Source: Malurus cyaneus samueli (Eukaryota; Chordata; Aves; Passeriformes; Maluridae). Taken from it: 64,000 bases of DNA. Below are positions 1-13,400 of this stretch, in pieces. The stretch covers positions 28,734,746-28,798,745 of the forward strand of contig CM019214.1 of assembly GCA_009741485.1 (NCBI GenBank), in the 5' to 3' direction. The position numbers and the translations under genes are program-made. The notes under the pieces are model-generated. The model saw only the letters and a program-made list of their open reading frames with translations, was not told where the DNA came from and ran no database searches. Position 1 is the first letter of the stretch, and every line of letters starts with the position of its first letter.

Positions 1-218
1 TACCACATATATAAAACATATTATATATACACACATATTCCTGCACATCAACAGTATTGTTAATTAGGTTCTAAATGTCTAATGTTGCCCTCAGATACAC
101 CAGTACAACTCTGTTTGATCTATAAGCCACTGCTTTGTACACTGCTACTCAAAGATGCAGAGACTGGCAGACAGGCTATATTTTAGTTCCTGAAATCCAC
201 ACTTATGTGTATAAAAGT

Positions 219-305
219 TAACAAAAAAAAAAAAAAAACAAAAAAACAAAAAAAACAAAAACAAAAAAAAAACCCAAAAAACAAAACAACAACACAAAAA
301 AACGC
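219..305. repeat. A-rich low-complexity tract
   Basis: About 87 bases that are almost all A with scattered C, of the (A)nC type. On the TUBGCP3 strand this is a T-rich tract. It is not next to a recognisable retrotransposon end. Confidence 0.8.
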
Positions 306-534
306 AAACCAAAGCCTGCATCTCTGATCTTTCTTTGCCAGAGAATAACATGGGTTGACAACATCTGCTATCAGCTCATTTATACAGAACAGTCTGCCAC
401 TTTTACAGAGTGGTCACAGAGATCGCCTGTTAAACAATTCCTCCTTCCTTATAATCACGTAAATTCAGAATAGATCCTCTAGGCATCGGCTTCAAGTTTA
501 CAGGCACTTAATCATAGAAGGAAATTAGCAATAT

Positions 535-758
535 TAGGAATTAAGGAAGAAATTCTTTACTGTGAGGGCTGATAAGGCACTGGAACAAGTAGCCCAGAGA
601 AACTCTGGATGCCCCATCCCTAGAAGTGTTCAAGGATAGGCTGGATGACTCTCTGAGCAACCTGGTCTAATGGAAAGTGTCCCTGTCCATGGCAGGGAAG
701 TTTGGAATAAGATGATCTTTAAGGTAACTTCCAACTCAAACCATTCTGTGATTTTACG
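535..758 (+). mobile_element. CR1 LINE 3' fragment
   Basis: The sequence matches the sense-strand CR1 3' end: AAGAAATTCTTTACTGTGAG, then the 'gatgccccatccctagaagtg' and 'caacctggtcta' blocks, ending in AAACCATTCTGTGATTTTA, the degenerate terminal octamers. It is 5'-truncated and antisense to TUBGCP3 within intron 6. Confidence 0.92.
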
Positions 759-1295
759 AGTCTGTATTTATCTGTTTTTAATTTTATTGACAATATTTTA
801 TGTCACTTGCTCTAAACACAACCACTTTAAATAGTAAGCTAATTTAAAGAAGAAATAAGTTTAAGAGCTCTATTCCAGTTCACATTTGCAAGCTCTGAAA
901 TACACAGAATCACAAGCAGATGAGTATTTCAAAAAGTTCTATTCACTGAGCTCTCTTTCTGACTCTAAAAGCAGTAGCATGTTCTCATCATCAAAAGAAT
1001 GACCACCGCTAACATGTTACAATCACTTGGCTCTGACAAACACTGGAATTAAGTCAGTCTCTTAAAAGGACCAGATCACAATCAAACTAACCAGTGCAAA
1101 ATGAAGTCACCAACCAGCCAAAGCGACTATGCCCAAATATACTAGTCTTGCATATTTGCTTCTATCCTTGTATTTAAGCATACTCTAGAAAAACACTCTT
1201 CAAAAAATCAACATTGTATGATTCCAAAGATTAAAAGATAATGGAGGATATAGATAACAAGTGTAAAAAACATTAACAAATACATCTTTGCTCAC

Positions 1296-1468
1296 CACTT
1301 GTATCCCCTTCTCGCCTTGACCTTGGCACACCACGAGAGACAGCATTTGAAAAGCCTTTTGAGGTAGTGTTTTGTAAAGAAGGCTGGCTTGCAGTTAAAG
1401 TCCATGCAAGACGTGATCCCAGTTGCTGACGGAGGCAATCTGCAACGCCTGGAGCTTGATACGATTGT
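1296..1468 (-). CDS. TUBGCP3: TUBGCP3 coding exon 6
   Basis: The acceptor TTTTAG precedes 1468 and the donor is GTGAGC from 1295. The exon completes the split Gly codon and reads [30 protein letters not shown], then a variable linker and SRREGDTS, ending on the first base of the next codon. It lies just before the GRIP1 domain. No further coding exon is visible between 1 and 1295, so the window ends within intron 6. Confidence 0.96.
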
Positions 1469-4400
1469 CTAAAAGGACAAAAGGAAGAAACTTCTTTAAA
1501 GCCTGAGCTTCTATATCAATTATGTGGTGTGGACTGATGCAAATTTTGAAAAAATGCCCCAAGTTTTACACAGATGTTTCACTGGGAGGGGTGGGGTGTT
1601 TAATAAAGGAACCTTAAAAAAGGTTATAGAACATACAAGCAATTTATTTTTTTCTATAAGCCTACACTTTCAAAAAAACTGCAACCTGTAGAAAAGTGTA
1701 AGTTTGACATCCTTTATTTCATATTAAAGATTAACTTTGATGGAAAGTGTAACTATGCTGAAATGAGTCAAAAGTGAAGGTACTGTAAGAATAATAAACA
1801 ATTGTCATAGTGGAAAAAATCTAAATATTTAAGTTGTGTTATTACCTGAAACTGTAGTTATATGTCAAAGAACTAAAGAACAGAGAAAGAGAACGCTCAC
1901 TTTCCATCTACTCTACTCTTTCAGATAGTTTGTATCAACTGCCTGAACATGTAATCAAGGAGGGAATATCCAGACAAATTCAAATTTCCCTTCCTTTCAA
2001 ACTTGTCAATTCTTCTTACAAAGTCTTACACGTGAAAAAATGTCATTTTGGCCAAGCTCCAGTCATCTAGGACCTCCCTTCTTAGCCAAGACTAATTACA
2101 TGATGGAGAGCAGCTTAGTGAGCTCTTCTGCCAGCTCCCTCATCTCTTTAGGACAAATCCCAACCAGTCCCATACACTTGTGAGTATCTAAGTGGATCAG
2201 CAGGTCAGTAACTACTCCCTCACACATGACAGTGGGTCTGATCTACTCCCTGGCCATGTCTACCAGCACAGGAGGCCAGCTGTCCTGAGAACAACCAGTC
2301 TCAGTGTTGAAGACTGAGCTCTGTTGTGTTTAGCACTTGTAAGGCCTCAGAGTACAACACTGAACTTCACCTGTTCAGAAAAAAGCACTCTACAAAAGAC
2401 AGAAACAGGTATAAAGAGAAGTTCAGGAGGAATGAAGTTCACAGAAATATTTACTTTGGGTTGTTCAGTTCACAGACTAAAGGGCTAAAGAACAGGGTGA
2501 AATTGCTATAAAATGGAACAGGTCTGAATAGGTCAGACCAAGAATATGCCAAAAAGATGCTGATATTTTTAAGCAAGCAGATATATGAAATAACTTCATC
2601 AACGTATCTTTCTATATGGCATCAGGATTATATAATGGTTGAGGCTGGAAGGGACCTCTGGAGGTCACCTACAGCCCTTCTGATCAAAGCAGGATCAGCT
2701 CCAGAAGGTTACCTGGTGCATTGTTCAAGTCATGTTTTTAACATATTCAAGCATGGACATTACACAACCTCTCTGGGCAATCCAGTTCAGTGTTTGACAA
2801 TACGCCCCCTGCCCTAAAGCATACATTTCATCTTAATGCAGGAAGTTGGGTTTCTTCCTTTTTGGTTAACTGTAATTCAGACACACAAATTTTGCAAGTT
2901 ACGTCTTGTTCTTTCCCCGTCTGGCTCAGTCTTCTCTATTCTTCTCATCATACCATTAGACAGGGAAGACCCCCTGAGACTTTTCTTTTCCCGGCTGAAC
3001 AACTCCAGGTCTCACAGCCTCCCCTCATATGTCAGCTGCTCCAACCCTTAAACTGTATTGGGCTTCCTTGTCCAGACTCCTTCCAGTACACTTGTATCTT
3101 TTCTTTGTACTATAACTGGATCCAGCATGTACCCTCACCAGTATTGAACAGTGAGAAGTTTTGTTTGCCTCACCCTCCTGGTGATGTCCTTCATAACACA
3201 ACCCAGAAAGTTCTTAGCCTTTTTCACCACACATTGAACACTCATATTAAACTTGGTGTCTCCACCAGGAATCCCAGGACATTTCCTGCAAAGCTGCTTT
3301 GCAGCCAGTCAGCACCCAGTATGTACCGGTGCATGGAGTCATTCCTTGCCATGCAGAAGACTTCAAACTTCAGCAGGCTCTTCTGAGCCCCTTTCTGAAG
3401 CCCACTTAGTTCCCTCTGGGCAACAGGTTCATGACCTCCTTTAACAACCACTCCTCCCAGGTTTGTATAATCTGCAAAGTTGCCAAAGATTCACTCTGTG
3501 CCATCAGGTGGGATAAAGGATGCAGCTTCTGGTTATACAATTGGTGACTGGGCCCCAACTGGACTTTGTGCCACCGATCATAATCCTTTTGAGGACCGAG
3601 CTCACCTCGCTGTCACCTTGCCTAGTTCATATTTTATCAAGTCTGTCAATAAGGCTGTCATGGGTAGACAGCATCAAAAGTCTTAGTAAGGTTGAAACAA
3701 ACAACAATTACTGCTTTCCCCTTGTTCACCAAGTCAGTCATTTCATCACAGAAGGTCCAAGAGATTGGTCCAAGCATCCACTTTTTTTCTTGGGTCTGTG
3801 CTGACTACTCCTAGTGGCCCCCCGCTTCTTGTCCATCACAAATCTGGACATGTTTTCCAGAGCAACAAAGACTTTCCCAAGGGTCCCACCATCCTGCACG
3901 GGTTTTACAGCCACAAAGGCAAAGCACACACCAAGTACCTCAGCCTCTCCCACATCTGTCACCACAGGCCATGCCCCTTGAACAGGGGCCCAATGTTTTC
4001 TCTAGCCTTCCTTTACTGCTTATGTAGCTGCAGAAATATCTGCTGTTTCCCTTCATCCCCCCCAGATTAAGCTGTAGGCCAGTTTAAGATTTAATTGCAG
4101 TCACTCTGCCCTGGATGCTCTTTTGCACCTGGCCCTGCTTCCATCTTTTGTACACTTTTTAAAATCTGAGCTTTGTCAGAAGCAACTTGCTCATCCATGC
4201 AGGCCTCCTGCCACTTTTGCTTGAATTGCTCTTTGCCCATTTCCTTCTTAAGCTTGCAGGAGGTGATCTTGAATATCAAGCAGCTCTCTAGTCTGGCAGT
4301 TGAACTACATGTAGATCCTTTCAAACCAAATTATCCTATTCTGTTCTCTCCTTAATCCCTCTTTCCTCCAGGGTAGCCTCTCAGGGGATCTTTCCAAGAA

Positions 4401-7400
4401 GATCCCAGAAGAGCTCCAAGTCTCCTACCCTGCAGTCCAGGAATGGAATACTGCTTTACATCATCTTATCATTACTGCTGTATTAGTACAGTAAAGCATA
4501 CTAATAACAATACAATCCAGTTCTGTTAGCACTAATTATTTCCATAATATGAATTCAGTAACTCTCGTTAAATACACTCTACTAAAATAACATATCTTCA
4601 ACTCAGAAAAAAAGCTTTGGTCCTTTCTCAAAGTGCATTTTGTGATTTTGTGTTTGTTTCACAACTCTTGGGTGTGGGAAGTAAAATTAAGAGACAAGAA
4701 GATACCAATTAAGAATGGACATATTTGGGCAACCATTTATGGTTTCATATGGTCATATGCCAGCACCTGATAATCTGCACCTGATATGCGCAGCTCAGGA
4801 ACCCAGTTTCTCTGCACCTAAAGTACAATTTCCAATGGCATACAAAAGTGGAGGGTGGAAGAAAGAAAAAAAAAATAAAACCGAAAAAAGTCTTCTCCAA
4901 ATCTATCTGTAAGATGTAAGATGAAATTTACCCCGGAATGAGTGATTGCGGAGTCGGTGTTGGCCCATTTAGGGCATACAGGCTGATGCTGCTGATCCCA
5001 CTGCTCCCCATGCTGCAGGAACTCTGGGCAGACTGAGCACTGCGGTCTTGGTAATTCAACGGGAGGGTCTGAGGCCTGGCATAGTAATAAGGGGTTGAGT
5101 GAGCATCCCGTGGCAATGCTTGAGCAAAAAGCGTGGCATAACTTGACACCTGAAAAGGATTTGAAAAGGGAGGAATAATTTTTAAAAAGTGGGAATTGCT
5201 TTAAGTCCCATCTTCAGCTATCCGAAGACCATGCTGATGCTAAGTAGTATTGCTAATGCAATTATCATGACAAAAGTTCCTTACAGTGAGCAACAGTACT
5301 TTTGGCAATACAGCTTCTTTCTGCCTGCATATTGTCATAAGCAATAGGTGCAAAAAGCATTTTGGTGCTAGCAGAGCTGCAATTGCATTTTGCTTTACCT
5401 ACTCCATTTAAAACTCATTAGCACATGAGCTGACATCACACCAACAAGCAGAAAGCAAACATTAAAACCACCCAGCTACTATAGTCCGAAATTCTGGTAT
5501 ACACGCTGAACAGCTCATATTTTTTATGTTACATAGTGTAAGAAGATTACGCCAAATATTACAGATACTTAAATGTTTTCTTCCTTTCAGCCTCACACAC
5601 ACATACCATGAAAACAACATGAGGTATTGGTTAAGTCTGGATAATGATTCTTAAAGACATCTAAAATAGGTGACATGCATTTACTATTTCTCAGAAGCAA
5701 CCAAGGTCTCACCTACCTTGTTAGACTGTTTACGTGGATCTTCACTAAGGCTAAGCAGGAGGTAGAGTATTGACCATTTGTTTTTCAAAACGCCCTTCAA
5801 AAATATGAAGACAAACATTAATGAGTTCAACCCTTGCTAATACCATAATTCTATTTAATTATCAAACCTCCTAATATATATGCATATACATAAACATTCC
5901 AGATAAATAAGACTAACTCAAAAGCCACATTCTTGAATAAACTGGGAATATGCAGGGCAGCCTCTGTATTGCTAATTTTATTAATTGTCTCCACTGTGTT
6001 CAAATTGTGGATTCTCACCTGCTCTGAGATCAGCAAGCAGGCTCAAATTAAAATTCATAGCTACCTAGAATGAGGTTCACAGACAGCTGAACTGTTACCA
6101 GCATTTCCACACACTCTCACCACGTCAAACATCTCAAATGCAACCATTAATTTAAATTAAACATGAAGAAGGAAAATTCTTGGTGAAGTTATAAGCAGGA
6201 ACTGTCTTTTCTCCATCCTCTCCTCCACTCTGCTTTACAGGGAGGTCTTAAAAATGAGGGTTTAGGTTTCTATTACTTTAAATGCCATTTAACAGAGCTA
6301 CCAAAATTTTCACAGCATGAGATAGAGACATTGCTAATATGAAACTTGAAGAACACACAATAGTCTTTAGCTAACACACACAGACTGTTAGAATAAGACT
6401 GTCAGCAGTTTTAGATCTCACCAGAAAGCTTACCAGCTTCAGCTAAAGTACAAGTTACAAACAGAATACTTTAAAATGAAGGCATGTACTAAAAATGTTG
6501 TATTTTAAATAGGCATGTTCCCTGGTGCGTTACTCCATAGTCCTGTGATGCTAACACTTGCACCTGAATTTACCAGGGGTACAGAACCTTATGATGGACA
6601 TTAAGTTGAGTCAAAGAAACTTACACAAATTCCCTCATAATATTGATCAGACTGTGATCTGCAATACTAAGCAGTGTTGAATATAAAGATAACCTGAGTC
6701 ACATCAAGATTCAACACAGACTCCATCCCTTATGAAGCAACGTAAGTCAGTGCTATCGGTCTTGCAAAAAGCACTTTCAAGATCACTTCCAAACTTCCTT
6801 TTTTAAACATTTTCATTTTCACCATTTTCTAATTTTCCTACCTTCTGCAAATTACACATTTAGTGTGCATGATTTATATGGTCTAAGAATTTTGGACATG
6901 GAACATTCCTTTCCTGAGGACAGAGTCCACTACCAAACCTATCTAAGCTCTACATTGTTACATAAAAGATATTTTATATTATTATGTACAGCAGAAGTCT
7001 ATTATCTTCTGCTTTGACCTCAAGAGCAAGCAAAAAGTAGAGGTACGGCATCTGTTGCAGGTAACTAATACAGCAACTAATTAACAACTGGTGGAGAAGG
7101 AGCAGCGACATTATTACTTCTTCTACTGGTCAGGATAGAATAAATCCAAGTGCTCCAAGAAATGTGGTTTGCTCAGCTGGCAGGCTGCCACAGGAATAAG
7201 CAATGACCTCCTTTTCTGTTTGGAGTAATAGATGAAACAAAGTTAAAACAGATTCACACTCGCTTTTTTTTTCCTCCTAGCTGCTTTCAAGAGAATTGCT
7301 AGAAGAGCCTCATTGATTCAGAAAACTTGTATCCCTTGAATGCCCTTCCCTACGCTCATGGGAAAAAGAAATGATTGAACACCATCAGTAATAAACCTAA

Positions 7401-10400
7401 TGGCAGACTGAATAAAAATTGGTAGTATGAATTTTAAAGAAGCCATGATACCATTTCACATACACAGGATACAAGCAGAGGGGAAAAACAAGGTTAAAAG
7501 AACTTTAAATGTTTGAGAAGGCAATAAAATACCACAGGATCGCTTGCATTACATTCAGAAGAATAACCAAACATAACACAGGCAAGGCATTTTATTTCAA
7601 AGGTTAGTCATCACGCTCTGCAGCACTTTGCTTGCCAAATGGCAATACAATACATAAGCTACAGAAACATGTTACAGGAAGACTGTACTAAGAGCTGTCT
7701 GCAAATCAGTGCTCTGCTGTACAAACCAGTGCAAATAATATACAAATGCACAAGATACTGAAACCAGGAAGACTTAGTAAGTGTAAAACACTCAGTAAGT
7801 GAGTGACAAACACTAACAAAGCAATGAGTAAGTTAAGTACAGAAGAGGGCAGGAGAACCAAGTTCTGACTAGTCATACTCTCCAACAAAATATCTTCTTT
7901 GTAATCTTAACCTTAGCATGTTCATGTTAAACTCAGGTTTTCTAGATGCTAATGTCTTTTGTCAGAATATTGACATGTGGTATTCTTTGATTAACACTAG
8001 TGTTAGAGCCATCAAAGTCAGCAAACCCTTAATCTTCAACATTAAAGACCTGGAGCACTTGAAAGTTCAGATGCATGAGAATACTAATTAGTAAAATCAA
8101 TATGCTGCAAGGCATTTCTGTAAGATAAATTATGAGAAAATTCATCAGTTTTACATACAAAATGAACACTCTATTTTTACAGAGCTCCTTTCTTCATATG
8201 AAGTACTCCTTCATGTAACTGGAATCAAATACTAAAAATGTAGCTAGGGTTGAAAGGCATCTCTGAAATTCGTCTAGTCCAAACCTCCTACTCAAAGCAG
8301 GGTCATCTACAGCAAGCTGCTCATGACTGTGTCCAGTCAGGTTTTGACTGTCTCCAAGGATGGAAACTCCACAACATCCCTAGTCAAACTGTTCCAGTAC
8401 TCAACCATCCTCCCAGAAAAAACTGTTCGTGACCTGAGCACTCCCCAAAACAATTCTAACATCAGAAGGATTCTTACGTGCCCTTTCAGTTTCCTTACTC
8501 TTTACAGATTTATTACTCTTTACACATTTATTAAACTACCTGTGAACCAAGTTTTCTGTAGAGTTCTGAAAACAAAGCAGCATCTGCTTCCCTTCTTTGT
8601 CGCACAACTATTAGAAAAAAAAAGAAACACAGATTAAAAATTTGAAAGAAGTGTAACAGTCGTGACTTAACATATACTTGTGAATTAGAAAATGCAACCA
8701 AGAAAGCTTAATGATGCTGGACTGCTTCATCCTGGTTAAACATTTTGCCTGTTTTCATCTTATCTGCATTCCAGCTCTGAGAATTCTTGCAACAGAAGTG
8801 ATTCAATGTAAGTATCTGCTTTTTTCAGCTCTATCAAAACATGCATCTTTTAAGTAAGAGTCCTTTTGAAGTCTGGTCTGCCATACAGTAAGTTTAGGGA
8901 CCTAAGGGGCTGAAGACACAACTGAAAGCAGATATGCATTAAAGAACGTTATAAAAACTAGCATGTAATGGTTTCTATTTTAGGCAATAAAATTACAAAA
9001 AAAAAAAAAGTAGTAATGCCTTTTGCTGCAAGTTAGGCAGAAGTCCATGGTCCCATAACTTCTACATATTACAAAAAATAATAGTCTCAAGTCAATGCCT
9101 GTTACAGAAGTATCTTCTCAGAGGAGATGCATCTTCAAACTAAGATTAAAGCTATGCTACATCTGAAAGACCCGTGTTAAAGAGATAAAAACATCTGAAG
9201 AAACTTCAGTGACATGAAAAATAGCTATTAAATTTTAGAAATCTTAACTAGCATCAAATGTCACTGGTAAGTACACTTTGCCAGGTCTCTTCTTGTGTAG
9301 TATCTCCAAAACAAATGTAAAATTAGAAGGATATATACCCAGTCACGTTTTACAAGACCACCAACATAAGCCTATAAGCTGAAGTTGGGAAGAAGGAAGA
9401 TGAGGGAGACAGCTTCTTCAGAAAACTGGCAATAGGCCCAAAGAATATATGCTGTGCTATCTTCAAGCAGCCAAAGCAAGGCAGAAAGTATATATTGTAG
9501 ATCCCAGTGTTTTAGAGTTGTAGCCAGAACTATTCTAATAGGCTTATTTGCCTATCAGCAAGTCACGGAAGCTCTGCATTAGCAAAAAATACACATGGAC
9601 GGACCTTAAACCAATTAAAACCACTGACGTCAGTTATCCTAATTCAATCTCTCTGAATCTTCAAAGCTCAAATATGAAGCTTTAATTTCATTAGCACAAT
9701 TCAAGTAATTGTTTCTGGACATGCTACTGTGCAGCAGAATCTGCTGAAAGCAGTATCTGGCTTTTCAAGAAGAATTAATCACATGTCCTTCGGACACACA
9801 CAGCGCAGCACTTGACTCAGAACAGCACAGAGCACAATGGAATGGAACTGCAACAACCCTTACAAAGTCATAGTCTATGATTTTGGCTTTGAGAAGGTGG
9901 TTGCAGAAAACTTGTAGAGAAACCAAAGGCAAGAAATATCAAGTACGTGAAGGTCAATCACAAACCATTCCATCAATTCCCAGGATGATCACTGACCAAG
10001 TTTAACAGGTGCTCATGAAGTTAATTGCATCAGGGTGTAATATTCCTGAAGTATACATCTCAAAAATATCAGTCTTTTAGTCTTCTAAGAAAAACCACAA
10101 ATTAATAAATTCTGGGTATAATTAAGATGAAAGGAGGGTAGCATTAATTGTTCTTTTTCTTCAGAGTGGCTAAGATACAAAGCAGCAAGGAAAGTTGAAA
10201 CTGAGTATTCAGAAAAAAAAAATCTAAGTGGTGAATACAAACAGCCAGTCAGGAATATTCACTAGGAAGTTGATTTCACTAGGAATTTACATCATAAGAT
10301 TTTCAGGAAGTGAGCATTAATAATAGATTAGATAACTATCTGTGAGGCAGAGTTGTCCTCTTTTGAGAGAAATAACCTGATTAACTTCATAAAGAACTTT

Positions 10401-13400
10401 GTATTTCTAAGAAAGGAACAAGATGCACTTACGTTCTTTCTTGATTTTCTCTGCAACAAGAAATTCGTCACGCTCGACAGTGGGAGCAAAATTGCTTCCA
10501 ATAACTCTCACTGCATACTGAAACTGTTGGGCTGCATCAGCTGAAAGATAAAGAAAACTCTTTCAGTTAAGGGGAATGCTAAAGTTCTATTAAAACTAAT
10601 TAAAAAAAAAAAACAAAAAACAGTGAAACATGAGATTCAGACATTGCTATGTCTGAAAGCAGCATAACCACACCCGGCTTAGATCTGTGCTGTAATTCTT
10701 AGACACTTCTAACCAGAGGGCAGTAAAGTCCAGCTTATCCTGTTTAGCATTATATTAATGCTATGCTTCAAACACTCACCTGGACACACTCCACAAATAA
10801 CTGCACCAAAATTTGTAAATAAGCTTTCCTATTCTGTGCTGAAAGAGACACTTAGGTCTACCCAGCCATTAGAGAGCACTTGCACACTTAGCTGGCTCTG
10901 TCCATTCCTACAGACAGAAGTGTTTGGTACTTGGCACCCAGTCACAAAATTCAGCTCACACATCACAACAATACAATCCCGTTCACCACCTACTCGGGGA
11001 TGTTTACTCAGACATCCACAACAGTAGTTTTACCAGTCTGCATACTGGTTTTAGGTATGGTTTTGTTTAAAAAACAGTTTGCATGGGTTCATCCTTTGCT
11101 TCAAAGCCAACTCAGAGGTATCAGCATCGCATCTCAATACATAATATGGACACTAACACAGAGGACACAGGCCAGTGACCTCCCTCCATTGCTTCTTCCT
11201 CGTGCAATATATTTGTTTTTAATACTGTTATTGAACAGCAGTTTTAGAGCAACTATCTTGCTTTCTGGGAAAACTAACAGTCTGGTAACACCAAGATAGG
11301 GCCAGGTCGGTATTAATGCCTCGACAGCATAGTCATATTCCCATGTATTGACCTGAAAACCAAACAATAAGCCTTTAGATATGTCAAGTGCCCTTATAAA
11401 AAGTCAGACATATTTTTATTCCATATCTAGAAACAACTGTAATAGCACAATGAAAAAGGCAGGTAAGAAAATATCCCAGTGCATTTGTCAGGTATTTGAA
11501 TCTTTTTATTTCAGGAAAAAGCCCATCTAAGCAACTCTGCATATTAGCTGTTCTGTGTATAATAAATACGCGTGCAAATGCATCAGATCCCTGTGTGTTT
11601 TATTTAGCCAGTTGAGTGTTCAGCTTTCAGAGAAAATTGCCAAGTAATGCAGCAAAGATTTGGCCAGGAAAAACCATGGATGCTGGTCAGGACAAATATT
11701 TACAAAAGGAACAGAAAAATGAAATAAGGTAAAAGACCATTAGAAGGAAAAAAAATATTTTAGGCATTTATCATCTCTTAAATAATATTTACAGTTGAGA
11801 AAAAAAACACCTGGGAGATAGTAAGAATTAATTATTGATTAAATGCACTAAAATATCCAAAAATTTGCAGGAAGAAGTTTGAAATTGGAAAATCACAATG
11901 TGCTAGATTGTCTCTGAATGTCATACATTCTTTTTGAATACCCATTTTATACTATGTCACCCACTGGTCCTACTCTACCAGAATACAGCTGTAGAACAGT
12001 AAGCATTAACCAATTCACACAAAGAAGTACCACACATAAGCAGGAAAACAGTCTGCTCAGACAAAATCATTAACATTTAGCAGTGTTTGACAATACTGGC
12101 CTAAGAGTACTGTTCTGTCAGAGAGGAAAATGCCAACATCCAGACCACTCTACAGTCACAAATCTCTATGACTTGATTGTCTTCTCTACTGTTAGACTAA
12201 GCAATCTTTCAATTGCCATAAGCTTTTGAAAACACAAACATAAAAATTTAATAGTCCAGCTACTGATGAACCAGGTGTAAAGAGTTAAGTATGTGGAAGC
12301 ATTTCTGTGTACTTCTCAAGTTTAATGCATGTCATACAGATCTCAAAATTTCAAAAAGTATTCTGCAGAGTCAAAGCAAATACTGGTTATCCCGTAAGTT
12401 ATCCCAAACAACATATGTTCCATTAATTCCTCAACTGTGTATACAGCAGCAGACAGGAAAGGGGCAAATTTTTCCTGTAGTAGGGAAGTTTTAAGGAAGA
12501 TCTTTTACCTTCTGTGACAACCTTCTATTTCAACACCAACCAAACCAGGACTAGTTAAAGCACCGAAACTTAGTATACTATCTTTTCCATACTGCCCTAA
12601 CAAGGCATCTGAGGAAGATCTCTAGTTGAAAAACTACAATTCCATCCAACAAATCCTGTTTTTTAAACCTGTTACACTACTGACAGGATGGAAGAAAGTT
12701 ATCTGCTCTTCATACCTTGCTGATTTGCACCAGCAATTAAACACCTCTGTTGCAAGACTAGTATTCTGTTTTATTTAATTCAGATTTTCATGTTTTATTC
12801 ATATCAAGTACAGCTCTTCTTTTACTATCTTTTTACACACCCACTGCAGGTGTTTCTTCAGCAGATTATTTCTCATGAATTCGTAAAATAACTTCAGTAC
12901 CTAAAGTGATTAAACATAACTTAATACAAATATGCATCAGTACAATAAAAATTCACATAGCTTATAACTAATAGGCACATTTAATTGCTTCCCTCCTCAA
13001 AGAATCATCATTACAACAGCAGACATACTTAAAATATACAGCTATCAATCTATCTGAACATCCTTCATCAGAAAATGATTACAGCATGACTCTGTTATAT
13101 AACAGGAAGCTCAATGTATCTGATGCAGCTGTCTGAAAGCTAAAGCGGGCAAAACAACATTGATATGACTTGATTTCCATAAATCCGATCAGAGCACAGA
13201 ATGCACATAGAGACAGCCACTTCTCTTCAGACTATATCCCTTAAGTAATACACACACAATTAACACAGTTGAATACAGAACTAGCACTTGTGAATCACAA
13301 GAAAAAAAATTAAAAACTGTCTCCCTCAAATAAAGCAATCTACCAATACTTCAAAGACCTATGCTCCACACAGCCATTCAGACATTCCTACATACAATGC

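Larger units (their letters stand above)
1..1295 (-). other. TUBGCP3: TUBGCP3 intron 6 (partial)
   Basis: AT-rich intron. It starts with a short TA/CA-rich stretch and has a long adenine-rich tract at 219-305 (poly-T on the sense strand) and a CR1 3' end at 535-758. I see no coding exon or structured RNA. Confidence 0.85.

Noticed and set aside
2790..4070. Overlapping frames of about 70-200 codons
   Set aside because: They are antisense or out-of-frame translations of the old CR1 at 2629-4443.
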